The position numbers and the translations under genes were made by a program. A stretch of 58,504 bases of DNA, taken from positions 1 to 58,504 of the forward strand of contig JASGFG010000013.1 of assembly GCA_047605605.1 (NCBI GenBank), written 5' to 3'. Origin of the DNA: JAATGA01 sp047605605. Its GTDB lineage: Bacteria; Pseudomonadota; Alphaproteobacteria; Rhodobacterales; Rhodobacteraceae. This document shows positions 51,171 to 58,504 of the stretch, piece by piece; position 1 is the stretch's first letter; every line of letters starts with the position of its first letter. The notes below the pieces were generated by a model. It ran no database searches, was not told where the DNA came from, and saw only the letters and a list, made by a program, of their open reading frames with translations.

Positions 51171-52733
51171 TCGCAGACCTTCCAGGCAGTGTTCATCGGC
51201 GCCGGGCACAACACGCTGGCCGCCGCGCTGCACATGGCCGCGCGCGGCCGTCGCGTGGCGGTGTTCGAGGCGGCCACGGTTCCCGGCGGCGCGGTCAAGA
51301 CCGGCGAATACACCCTGCCCGGCTTTCGCCACGACTGGGCGGCGATGAACCTGTCGATGTTCGCAGGCAGTGCGTTTTTCAGGCAATATGGCGCAGAATT
51401 GCAGCAACATGGCTGCGCCTTCGTTCCCGTGGACCGGCCTTTCGCCTCGTCCTTTCCCGATGGCAGCGGGCTGGGCGTTTCTACCGATCTTGAGGAAACG
51501 GCGGCGCGTATCGGCGCACTTTCGACCCGCGATGCGGCGACCTGGCGGGCGCTGGTTTCCGGCTTTGGGGCGCAGGCCCCGCATCTGTTCGGCCTGCTGG
51601 GCAGTCCGGCGAAATTACATTCATTTGCATATTTTATATTCAAAACTTTGAAATCAAAGGGCTTTGCGGGCAGCCTCGATTTCCTTCGGTTTCTGTCGAG
51701 TTCTCCGCGCGAATGGCTGGAAGAAACCTTTGAGCATCCGCAGATGCGGGCGCTGCTGGGGGCCTGGGGGATGCACCTGGACTTTGCACCCGACATCGCG
51801 GGCGGCGCGATCTTTCCCTATCTGGAGGGGATGGCGGGCCAGACGCTGGGGATGGTGATCGGCGAGGGCGGCGCCGATACGATCATCCGCGCGATGGTTG
51901 CCGCGATCCGGGCGCGCGGCGGGGTGGTGGAATGCGGCACACCCGTGGCCCGCATCCTGCGCCACGGCGACCGGGCGACGGGGATCGAACTGGCCGACGG
52001 GCGCAAGGTTCTGGCCGACACGGTGGTGGCGGGCGTCTCGCCCCGCGCGCTGACCGGGCTGAGCGGAGCCACGACCCCGGCCTTTGACGGGGCGATGCAG
52101 CGATTCGCCTATGCGCCCGGCACGATGATGATCCACCTTGCGCTGGACGCCCTGCCCGACTGGCGCGGGGGCGAGGCGCTGAAACGGTCGGCCTATGTGC
52201 ATATCGCGCCCGATCTGGACCAGATGGCGCGGACCTACAGTCAGGCGATGGCGGGCCTGTTGCCGGACGAGCCGATCCTGGTCGTCGGCCAGCCCACGGT
52301 CTTCGACCCCACCCGCGCGCCCGAGGGCAAGCATACGCTGTGGGTGCAGGTGCGCATGGCGCCCGGCACGATCCGCGGCGATGCGGCGCGCCAGATCCCC
52401 ACGACCGACTGGGCCACGGCGGCAGAACCGTTCGCCGAGCGCGCCCTGTCCATCCTTGAGACGCACGCACCCGGCATCCGCGCCCATATCCTTGCGCGCC
52501 GGATCGTGACGCCGCTGGAGCTGGAGGCCGACAACCCCAACCTTGTCGGCGGCGATCAGGTCTGCGGCAGCCACCACCTGTCGCAGAACTTTCTGTTCCG
52601 GCCGGCGCGGGGCCATGCCGACGGATCGACCCCGGTGAAGAACCTTTACCTGACCGGCGCCGCCGTCTGGCCCGGCGGGGGAACGGGGGCCGGATCGGGC
52701 TTCCATCTGGCGCGTAAACTCGCCGGCAAGTGA
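51168..52733 (+). CDS. CrtI/PYROXD2-like FAD-dependent oxidoreductase, copy 2
   Basis: The 521-residue protein parallels copy 1: AVFIGAGHNTLAAALHMAARG, VFEAATVPGGAVKTGEYTLPGFRHD, and a C-terminal YLTGAAVWPGGGTGAGSGFHLA. It starts at TTG 51168 behind an excellent ribosome site. It leads the plus-strand unit with the peptide-type importer 33 bp downstream. Codons 149-164 are extremely AT-rich (see 51611-51659), unlike the rest of the gene, although the reading frame stays intact. Two related oxidoreductases on opposite strands suggest two oxidation steps of one pathway. Confidence 0.88.
   Translation: MSQTFQAVFIGAGHNTLAAALHMAARGRRVAVFEAATVPGGAVKTGEYTLPGFRHDWAAMNLSMFAGSAFFRQYGAELQQHGCAFVPVDRPFASSFPDGSGLGVSTDLEETAARIGALSTRDAATWRALVSGFGAQAPHLFGLLGSPAKLHSFAYFIFKTLKSKGFAGSLDFLRFLSSSPREWLEETFEHPQMRALLGAWGMHLDFAPDIAGGAIFPYLEGMAGQTLGMVIGEGGADTIIRAMVAAIRARGGVVECGTPVARILRHGDRATGIELADGRKVLADTVVAGVSPRALTGLSGATTPAFDGAMQRFAYAPGTMMIHLALDALPDWRGGEALKRSAYVHIAPDLDQMARTYSQAMAGLLPDEPILVVGQPTVFDPTRAPEGKHTLWVQVRMAPGTIRGDAARQIPTTDWATAAEPFAERALSILETHAPGIRAHILARRIVTPLELEADNPNLVGGDQVCGSHHLSQNFLFRPARGHADGSTPVKNLYLTGAAVWPGGGTGAGSGFHLARKLAGK
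51611..51659 (+). other. AT-rich island inside the FAD oxidoreductase gene
   Basis: These 49 bp contain 10 G or C (about 20%) amid roughly 65% GC sequence. They use codons such as TTA, ATA, TCA and ACT that are rare in the neighbouring genes. TTCAAAACTTTGAA (51640-51653) is a 6-bp-arm dyad resembling the operator core at 40702-40719. TTTGCATATTTTATATTC resembles promoter sequence. Confidence 0.75.
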
Positions 52734-52766
52734 AAATCAAAGAAACCAAAACAACAGGGAAACATC

Positions 52767-54290
52767 ATGAATCTTACCCGTCGCAGCCTTCTTCGGCTTT
52801 CCGCCGCCACCGCCGCGCTGTCGGTCGCGGGCGTGGGCCTGCCCGCCTTTGCCGCCATCGACGAGCTGGTGATCGCCTATAACGTCACCCTGCCGTCCTG
52901 GGACCCGACCGTGGGGCCCAGCGCGGTGAACCCGACCATCCAGGGCATCTATCAGTCGGTCTTTGACCAATACATCCTGCAACAGCCCGACCTGAAACCT
53001 GCCCCCGGCCTTTTGACCGACTGGGGCTGGAACGACGACAAGACCAAGGTTCACATGACCGTGCGCGACGGCGTGACCTGGCATGACGGATCGCCCTTCA
53101 CCGCCGAGGATGTGGCGTGGAGCCTGACCCGCGCCGCCGATCCGGCAACGGGCAACCCGATCCAGTTCGTCTGGGGCACGCTGGAAAACATCAAGGCCGA
53201 GGGAAATACCGTCACCGCCGATGTAAAGCAGTTCGATCCCACGATCTTCAAATGGATGTATTTCCTGACCGGCTATGTCCTGCCGAAAGCCTATTACGAA
53301 AAGGTCGGGGCCGAGGGGTTCGAGGCCGCGCCCATCGGCACCGGCCCCTACATGGTCGACAAGTTCGAGAGGAACGCCTTTGTCCGGCTGAAGGCCAACG
53401 CCAACTATTGGGGCGGCAAGCCCGATTTCGAGACGGTGACGATCAAGTTCGTGACCGACCCCGCCGCGCGGGTGGCCGAAATCGAAAGCGGGTCGTCGCA
53501 TGTGACGCTGGAAATCCCCTATGAGGAATATGACCGGCTGAAGGCCAGCTTCAACGGCACGGCGACGCCGGTGTCGAACATCGGGATGATCTTCCTGAAC
53601 GACATCGACGTGATGCTGGACGCCAATGTGCGCAAGGCCGCCGTCGCCTCGATCAACAAGCAGGCGATCATCGACAAGCTGCTGCGCGGCTATGGTGTGC
53701 CCATCGACACGCTGGAGACGCCGGAATACGACGCCTATGATCCGACGATCAAGACGCCCTACGACCCCGACGGGGCCAAGGCGCTGCTGGCCGCCTCGGG
53801 CTATTCGCCCGAGAAGCCGGCGAAGTTCACCATCCAGACGACCAAGGGCTATATGCCCAAGGATTACGAGATGATCCAGGCGATCGTCGGAATGTGGCGC
53901 AAGGTCGGCATCGACGCGACGATCGAGGTCTACGAGATCGCCAAGCATTACGAACTGCGCGCAGCCGACAAACTGGCCCCGGCGGCCTTCTACAACTGGG
54001 GCAACTCGGTCGCCGATCCGACGACCTCGACCGGCTTTGCGATGTTCGGCCCCAGCCCGCATTCGGTCTGGGACAGCCAGGACCTGATCGACAAGATCAT
54101 GCCGCTGTGGGGCGAAAAGGACGAGGCCAAGCGCATCCAGGGCTGGAAGGACGTGGATCGCTATATCGCCGAAAACGCCTATGTCATCCCGCTGCTGCAA
54201 TATGTGCAGCCGGTGATCTCGGCCAAGGGGGTGACGGTGACGCCGCATCATTCGGGGGCGCTGCTGCCCTTCCTGATCAAGCGCGGCTAG
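52767..54290 (+). CDS. ABC transporter substrate-binding protein, family 5 (peptide type), Tat-exported
   Basis: The 507-residue periplasmic protein has a twin-arginine signal (LTRRSLLRLSAATAALS, cleavage near AFA). Family-5 blocks follow: GLLTDWGWNDDKTKVHMTVRDG, VTWHDGSPFTAEDVAWS and VRKAAVASINKQAI. It is followed by copy E of the dispersed element, then both permeases. It would capture the substrate of the indole module, possibly an indole or an amino acid conjugate of one. The ligand is not predictable. Confidence 0.93.
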   Translation: MNLTRRSLLRLSAATAALSVAGVGLPAFAAIDELVIAYNVTLPSWDPTVGPSAVNPTIQGIYQSVFDQYILQQPDLKPAPGLLTDWGWNDDKTKVHMTVRDGVTWHDGSPFTAEDVAWSLTRAADPATGNPIQFVWGTLENIKAEGNTVTADVKQFDPTIFKWMYFLTGYVLPKAYYEKVGAEGFEAAPIGTGPYMVDKFERNAFVRLKANANYWGGKPDFETVTIKFVTDPAARVAEIESGSSHVTLEIPYEEYDRLKASFNGTATPVSNIGMIFLNDIDVMLDANVRKAAVASINKQAIIDKLLRGYGVPIDTLETPEYDAYDPTIKTPYDPDGAKALLAASGYSPEKPAKFTIQTTKGYMPKDYEMIQAIVGMWRKVGIDATIEVYEIAKHYELRAADKLAPAAFYNWGNSVADPTTSTGFAMFGPSPHSVWDSQDLIDKIMPLWGEKDEAKRIQGWKDVDRYIAENAYVIPLLQYVQPVISAKGVTVTPHHSGALLPFLIKRG

Positions 54291-54301
54291 GGCGGACGGC
54301 G

Positions 54302-54364
54302 CCGGGGGGGGCTTTGCGCCCCCCCCCGGACCCTCCGCAGGATATTCAACCCAAGAGGAAGGGG
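54302..54364 (+). repeat. Dispersed hairpin-plus-tail element, copy E
   Basis: CCGGGGGGGG (54302-54311) and CCCCCCCCGG (54320-54329) form a 10-bp stem with loop CTTTGCGC. The tail reads ACCCTCCGCAGGATATTCAA, then CCCAAGAGGAAGGGG. It lies between the solute-binding-protein stop and the DppB-like start, exactly as copy A does in the first peptide-type operon. Confidence 0.7.
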
Positions 54365-54395
54365 CAGAGCGTTCTGCCCGAGGGTCTTCGCATCC

Positions 54396-55406
54396 ATGCA
54401 GTTCGTCAGAGCCATCATCGGCCGGCTGATCACCACGCTCGTCACCCTGTTCGGGGTGGCGGTGATCGTGTTCGTCACCATCCGCGTCGTGCCGGGCAAT
54501 CCGGTCGCCATGATGCTGCCCCCCGGCGCGACCGAGGCCGATGTGGCGCGGCTGACCGCGCTTTACGGACTGGACAAGTCGATCCCGCAGCAGTTCCTGA
54601 TCTGGGTGCAGGGGGTGCTGCACGGCGATTTCGGCACCTCGATCACCACGCGCCAGCCCGTGCTGGATCTGGTGCTGGGCCGCCTGCCCGCCACGCTGGA
54701 GCTGTCGGTCATGGCGCTGGTGATGGCGGTGATCATCGGCGGCTTCGGTGCGCTGACCGGCACCCGGCTGCGCGGCACGCGGACCGAAGGGGCCATCGAC
54801 GTGGCCAATGGCATGGCGCTGTCGGTGCCGGATTTCCTGTGGGGGCTGGTGCTGATCCTGCTGTTCGGGGTGCTGGTGCCGGTGTTCCACATCTCGGGCC
54901 GGGTGACGCCTTCGCTGAACCTGCCGTTCACCACCAACTTCTACCTTTTCGAAAGCCTGATCCGCCTGCGGTTCGACCTGTGGGCCGATATTGTCAGCCA
55001 CATGTTCCTGCCCGCGCTGGCCCTGGCCATTCCGCTGTCGGCGATCATCGGGCAGCTGTTGAAGCAGAGCCTGAAGGAAACCATGCACCTCGATTACGTC
55101 ACGCTGGCCCGCACCAAGGGCTATGGCGAGAACCATGTGATCCTGCGCGAGGCGCTGCGCAACGCCATCCTGCCGACGCTGACGCTGGTGGGGGTGCAGT
55201 TCACTTTCCTGATCGGCGGCACCGTCATCATCGAGCGGCTGTTTTCCTATGAAGGGCTGGGCAACATGGCCATCGACGCGGTGATCAACCGCGACCTGCC
55301 GCTGATCCAGGGGATCGTGATCCTGTTCGCGGTGATCTTCACAGCGGTGAACCTGTGCGTCGATCTGCTTTATACCGTGTTGAACCCGAGGTTGCGCCAT
55401 GCTTGA
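54396..55406 (+). CDS. Peptide-type ABC transporter permease (DppB-like)
   Basis: The 336-residue membrane protein opens with a hydrophobic span (LITTLVTLFGVAVIVFVTIRVVPGNP), the DppB hallmark. It has the coupling loop YVTLARTKGYGENHVILREALRNAI and ends LCVDLLYTVLNPRLRHA. It overlaps the DppC-like gene by 8 bp. Together they form the import channel of the indole module. Confidence 0.95.
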   Translation: MQFVRAIIGRLITTLVTLFGVAVIVFVTIRVVPGNPVAMMLPPGATEADVARLTALYGLDKSIPQQFLIWVQGVLHGDFGTSITTRQPVLDLVLGRLPATLELSVMALVMAVIIGGFGALTGTRLRGTRTEGAIDVANGMALSVPDFLWGLVLILLFGVLVPVFHISGRVTPSLNLPFTTNFYLFESLIRLRFDLWADIVSHMFLPALALAIPLSAIIGQLLKQSLKETMHLDYVTLARTKGYGENHVILREALRNAILPTLTLVGVQFTFLIGGTVIIERLFSYEGLGNMAIDAVINRDLPLIQGIVILFAVIFTAVNLCVDLLYTVLNPRLRHA

Positions 55407-56250
55407 CGGACGTTCGCAAGTCAGGCGCCGGGCGGGCGCGCGGCTGTGGCTGTCGGCCGGCTGGCTGGTGGTGCTGATCGCGGTGGCGCTGCTGGCGCCG
55501 TGGATCGCGCCGAAAGACCCGCTGGAACAGGATCTGATGTCGGGGCAACTGCCGCCCTTCTGGGTGGCGGGGGCCGATCCGCAGTTCCTGCTGGGAACAG
55601 ACAGTCTGGGCCGCGACGTCCTGAGCCGGATCCTCTTTGGCGCGCGGATCGCGCTGACCGTGGCCTTTGTGGCGGGGGCCGTGACCTGCGTGGTCGGGTC
55701 GGCCTTGGGCCTGATGGCCGGGTTCTTTCGCGGCTGGGTCGATGTGGTGATCTCGCGCCTGATCGACATCTGGATGGCCTTTCCGCCGGTGCTGTTTTCC
55801 ATCCTGCTGATCGCGGTGATCGGACCGGGGCTGGGGTCGATCATACTGGCCATCGTCGTCATCGACTGGACGCGGTTCGCCCGCGTCATCCGGGCCGAGG
55901 CGATGGCGCAGGGGGCGATGGATTACGTCGCCTCAGCCCGCGTCGCCGGGCGGGGACGGATGGGGACGATGTTGCGGGAAATCCTGCCCAACGTGCTGCC
56001 GACCATCGTGGTGCTGCTGACGCTGGAAATGGGCATCGCCGTGATCGTCGAGGCGATCCTGTCCTTCGTCAACCTGTCGATTTCGACCGACGACCCAACC
56101 TGGGGCGGCATGATCAGCGAGGGGCGCGCCAGCATCCATCAGGCCTGGTGGGTGCTGGTCTTTCCGCTGGTCGCGCTGTTTCTGACCGTCCTGTCCTTCA
56201 GCCAGTTGGGCGAGGGGCTGAAGGATCGCTTTGACCCGGTGCTGCGATGA
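55399..56250 (+). CDS. Peptide-type ABC transporter permease (DppC-like)
   Basis: The 283-residue membrane protein has an N-terminal span (LWLSAGWLVVLIAVALLAPWIAP) and the DppC motif LGTDSLGRDVLSRILFGARI. The coupling loop reads EAMAQGAMDYVASARVAGRGR, and DDPTWGGMISEGR near the end is another family mark. It overlaps both neighbouring genes. Confidence 0.95.
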   Translation: MLDGRSQVRRRAGARLWLSAGWLVVLIAVALLAPWIAPKDPLEQDLMSGQLPPFWVAGADPQFLLGTDSLGRDVLSRILFGARIALTVAFVAGAVTCVVGSALGLMAGFFRGWVDVVISRLIDIWMAFPPVLFSILLIAVIGPGLGSIILAIVVIDWTRFARVIRAEAMAQGAMDYVASARVAGRGRMGTMLREILPNVLPTIVVLLTLEMGIAVIVEAILSFVNLSISTDDPTWGGMISEGRASIHQAWWVLVFPLVALFLTVLSFSQLGEGLKDRFDPVLR

Positions 56251-57116
56251 GCTTTCTGGAAATCCGAAACCTGACGGCGCGGATCCGGAGCGGCGGAACA
56301 CTGCTGCGCGATGTGTCGCTGTCGGTCAGCCCCGGCGAAGTGCGGGGCCTTGTCGGCGAAAGCGGCGCGGGCAAGTCGATGATCGGCAAGGCGGTGCTGG
56401 GCATCCTGCCCCGCTCGGTCGAGGTGGTGTCGGGCCAGATCCTGCTGGACGGAACCGACCTTCTGCGCCTGCCCCCGGCCGAACGGCGGCGGCGGATCGG
56501 GCTGACCGCCGCGCTGATCCCGCAGGATCCGCTGACCGCGCTGAACCCCTCGCGCCGGGTGGGGCCGCAGATCACCGACCGGCTGGTGGATATTCTGGGC
56601 CGGTCGCGGGCACAGGCCGACACCCATGCCCGCGACCTGCTGGCCGAGGTGCAGATCCCCGACCCCGACCGGGTGATGCGGTCCTATCCGCACGAGTTGT
56701 CGGGCGGAATGCGCCAGCGCATCCTGATCGCCTCGGCCTTTGCCGCCGAGCCGAAACTGATCGTGGCCGATGAGCCGACGACCGCGCTGGACGTGACGGT
56801 GCAAAAGCAGATCCTGAAGCTGATCCGCGACATGCAAACCCGCCACAACACCGCGCTGCTGTTCGTGACGCATGATCTGGGCGTGGTGTCCAAGGTCTGC
56901 CAGAGCCTGTCGGTGCTCTATGCCGGGATGGTGGTCGAGGATACCGATGTGCGCGACTTTTTCCGCGCGCCCGCCCATCCCTATTCGCGCGCGCTGCTGG
57001 CCGCGACGCCGAAATACACCGACCCCGATGCCAGCCTGACGCCGGTGCCGGATGCGGTGATCGCCGCCGTGCGGGCCGAAGTGATGGATGCCGACCGGAG
57101 GGCTGGGCGTGGCTGA
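56247..57116 (+). CDS. Peptide-type ABC transporter ATP-binding protein (DppD-like)
   Basis: The 289-residue ATPase has Walker A GESGAGKSM (near residue 38), signature ELSGGMRQRILIASAF, Walker B LIVADEPTTALD and switch histidine FVTHDL. The C-terminal oligopeptide-type extension (FRAPAHPYSRALLAATP) is present. The Walker A ends in SM rather than the usual ST, a small oddity next to the GKST of the DppF-like partner. Start and stop overlap the neighbouring genes. Confidence 0.94.
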   Translation: MSFLEIRNLTARIRSGGTLLRDVSLSVSPGEVRGLVGESGAGKSMIGKAVLGILPRSVEVVSGQILLDGTDLLRLPPAERRRRIGLTAALIPQDPLTALNPSRRVGPQITDRLVDILGRSRAQADTHARDLLAEVQIPDPDRVMRSYPHELSGGMRQRILIASAFAAEPKLIVADEPTTALDVTVQKQILKLIRDMQTRHNTALLFVTHDLGVVSKVCQSLSVLYAGMVVEDTDVRDFFRAPAHPYSRALLAATPKYTDPDASLTPVPDAVIAAVRAEVMDADRRAGRG

Positions 57117-57909
57117 CCTTTACACGGTGGAAAACCTGCGCCTGTCGCTGGCCGACATGACCCGCCGCCCGCTGGTGGGTGCCGCGCCCCGTCTGGAGAT
57201 CCTGAGGGGGCTGGATTTCACCATTCCCAAGGGCGCCGTGATGGGCATCGTCGGCGGATCAGGCTCGGGCAAGTCAACCCTCGGCCGGGCCTTGGTCCGC
57301 CTGCTGGAGCCGTCATCGGGCCGCATCCTGTTCGACGGCACCGACATCACCCATCTGGACGAAAGCGCGCTGCGCCCGCTGCGGCGGCGGTTCCAGATGA
57401 TCTTTCAGGATCCCATGTCATCCCTGAACCCGCGCCACCGAGTCGGCACGATCATCGCCTCGCCCCTGTCGCTGCATGGCTTCGACGACGTGGCCGGGCG
57501 GATGCGGCGCGCTCTGGATCACGTCGGCCTGCCGCAAGGCTTTGCCAGCCGCTATCCGCACGAGTTGTCCGGCGGCCAGCGCCAGCGTGTCGGCATCGCC
57601 CGCGCCATCGCCATGGAGCCGGAGTTCATCCTGGCCGACGAAATCGTCTCGGGCCTGGACGTGTCCAGCCAGGCGCAGGTCTTGCGGCTGCTGGAGGATC
57701 TGGTGCGCGACCTTGGCCTGACGCTGGCCTTCATCAGCCACGACCTTTCCGTGATCCGGCGGCTGTGTTCGCGGGTCCTGGTGCTGTATCGGGGCGAGAT
57801 CGTCGAAAACCGCGAGACGGGGGCGCTGTTCGCCGATCCGCAGGCGGATTACACGCGCGAGTTGTTGCAGGCGATCCCCCTGCCCGACCCCGATCAGGTC
57901 TGGGCCTGA
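57109..57909 (+). CDS. Peptide-type ABC transporter ATP-binding protein (DppF-like)
   Basis: The 266-residue ATPase has Walker A GGSGSGKST, QDPMSSLNPR, signature ELSGGQRQRVGIARAI, an altered Walker B ILADEIVSGLD and ISHDL. GTG 57109 is taken as start because GGAGGG lies 7 nt upstream, giving an 8-bp overlap with the DppD-like gene. It is the last gene of the unit, and no clear terminator is visible before the ugpB promoter region. Confidence 0.93.
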   Translation: MADLYTVENLRLSLADMTRRPLVGAAPRLEILRGLDFTIPKGAVMGIVGGSGSGKSTLGRALVRLLEPSSGRILFDGTDITHLDESALRPLRRRFQMIFQDPMSSLNPRHRVGTIIASPLSLHGFDDVAGRMRRALDHVGLPQGFASRYPHELSGGQRQRVGIARAIAMEPEFILADEIVSGLDVSSQAQVLRLLEDLVRDLGLTLAFISHDLSVIRRLCSRVLVLYRGEIVENRETGALFADPQADYTRELLQAIPLPDPDQVWA

Positions 57910-57944
57910 GCGGTCGTCTCTCTGCCCCGCCGCAGGCTTCGCAT

Positions 57945-57972
57945 TTGACGACACCCTCTTTCACATTATTGT
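57945..57972 (+). promoter_or_regulatory. Candidate ugpB promoter
   Basis: TTGACG (57945-57950), a 16-nt spacer and TATTGT (57967-57972) lie about 95 bp before the ugpB-like ATG. Five of six -35 bases match the consensus. No Pho box was recognised. Confidence 0.5.
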
Positions 57973-58065
57973 TCCCATGCCGGACCATAAGGGGGACGTT
58001 CATCGAAAGGGACATGAGGAGTGCCCGCTGTCGGGCATCCGGCACAGAACCGAGGAGGAAACGCA

Positions 58066-58504
58066 ATGAACAGGACCATCCTGCTTGCAGCAGGCATTGC
58101 CGCGCTGCCCTTTGTGGCCCATGCGCAGACCGAAATCAGCTGGTGGCACGCCATGACCGGCGCCAATGCCGAGGTCGTGGACAAGATCGCCGCCGACTTC
58201 AACGCCAGCCAGAAGGATTATGTGGTCAAGCCGGTGTTCAAGGGCACCTATCCCGAAACGCTGAACGCCGGCATCGCCGCATTCCGCGCGGGCCAGGCCC
58301 CCGACATCATCCAGGTGTTCGACGTGGGCACGGGCGTGATGATGGGCGCACAGGGCGCGATCATGCCGGTGGCCCAAGTGCTGGAAAAAGGCGGCTTCAA
58401 GTTCGACAAGAGCCAGTATCTGCCCGGCATCGTCGGCTATTACTCGACGCCCGAGGGCGAGATGCTGTCCTTCCCCTACAACTCGTCCTCGCCGATCCTG
58501 TATT
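58066..58504 (+). CDS. ugpB: sn-glycerol-3-phosphate ABC transporter substrate-binding protein UgpB (partial, 3' end off window)
   Basis: The first 146 codons are visible. A Sec signal (MNRTILLAAGIAALPFVAHAQ) precedes TEISWWHAMTGANAEVVDKIAADFNASQ. PVFKGTYPETLNAGIAAFRAG, PDIIQVFDVGTGVMMGAQGAI and FPYNSSSPILY match UgpB closely; the glycerophosphate-binding N-terminal lobe is recognisable. GAGGAGGAAACGC is a strong ribosome site. It begins a new unit separate from the peptide-type importer. The rest of the ugp operon would lie beyond the right edge. Confidence 0.88.
   Translation, partial: MNRTILLAAGIAALPFVAHAQTEISWWHAMTGANAEVVDKIAADFNASQKDYVVKPVFKGTYPETLNAGIAAFRAGQAPDIIQVFDVGTGVMMGAQGAIMPVAQVLEKGGFKFDKSQYLPGIVGYYSTPEGEMLSFPYNSSSPILY

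Noticed and set aside
52737..55889. A 1050-codon open frame on the minus strand
   Set aside because: It is antisense to the binding-protein and permease genes, with a His/Arg/Asp-rich translation and no start signal.
57910..58065. A Pho box before ugpB
   Set aside because: No pair of PhoB-type CTGTCAT-like repeats with 11-bp spacing is visible, only a sigma-70-like -35/-10 pair.
1..58504. tRNA genes, insertion sequences, phage genes or CRISPR arrays
   Set aside because: No cloverleaf with a TTCGA arm, no transposase or integrase motifs and no regularly spaced repeats were found. The dispersed element is intergenic and non-coding.

Overview
The window is GC-rich chromosomal DNA (by eye in the mid-60s percent) from an alphaproteobacterium. 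A hisS-hisZ-hisG cluster with a short-form HisG, the ATGA-type gene overlaps, and a recurring intergenic element of the kind I associate with Rhodobacterales all point to the Rhodobacteraceae, probably close to Paracoccus. I see no tRNA, rRNA, insertion sequence, integrase or CRISPR array. Genes are densely packed into operons, and catabolic modules alternate with small blocks of housekeeping genes.

Layout. (1) 1-12124, minus strand: an organosulfur or xenobiotic module. It holds a peptide-type ABC importer (solute-binding protein, two permeases, fused double ATPase), two luciferase-like flavin monooxygenases, a DszC/SfnB-like flavoprotein, a ketopantoate-reductase-like enzyme, a TetR regulator, a DsbA-fold isomerase cut by the left edge, and an FMN reductase. 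(2) 12418-22230: mostly housekeeping. It holds a 2-hydroxyacid dehydrogenase, a small DUF2934 protein, a PfkB sugar or nucleoside kinase, nth facing an Ada-like methyltransferase, an OmpA lipoprotein, an AbrB-type membrane protein, slyX, and hisS-hisZ-hisG. (3) 22474-33971: a hydroxyquinol (resorcinol-type) module. A branched-chain-amino-acid-type ABC importer is transcribed with an intradiol ring-cleavage dioxygenase and a tautomerase. A LysR regulator follows, then maleylacetate reductase with a TfdB-like phenol hydroxylase, and a second flavin hydroxylase on the other strand. (4) 34365-41884: an aminobenzoyl-CoA module built around the fused monooxygenase/reductase of hybrid anthranilate metabolism, with beta-oxidation-like enzymes. 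(5) 42014-57909: a MarR regulator, a RutA-like flavin enzyme, and an indole-type module: IorAB, an exported VOC protein, MarR, two related FAD oxidoreductases, an isatin hydrolase and a complete peptide-type ABC importer. (6) 58066-end: the start of a UgpB-like glycerol-3-phosphate binding protein.

The most interesting idea is that modules 4 and 5 form one pathway. Isatin hydrolase yields isatinate, which is itself an aryl 2-oxo acid. An IorAB-type oxidoreductase could convert isatinate directly to 2-aminobenzoyl-CoA, the substrate of the fused monooxygenase/reductase. No anthranilate-CoA ligase is present in the window, which fits such a bypass. This is inference and would need biochemical proof.

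Regulatory patterns stand out. All three complete solute-binding-protein genes are followed by a GC hairpin before the next transporter gene. A hairpin-plus-tail element occurs five times. An 18-bp perfect palindrome lies in the divergent aminobenzoyl-CoA promoter. A LysR-type site is nearly duplicated upstream of the two hydroxyquinol operons. A 49-bp stretch of about 20% GC lies inside one FAD oxidoreductase gene.
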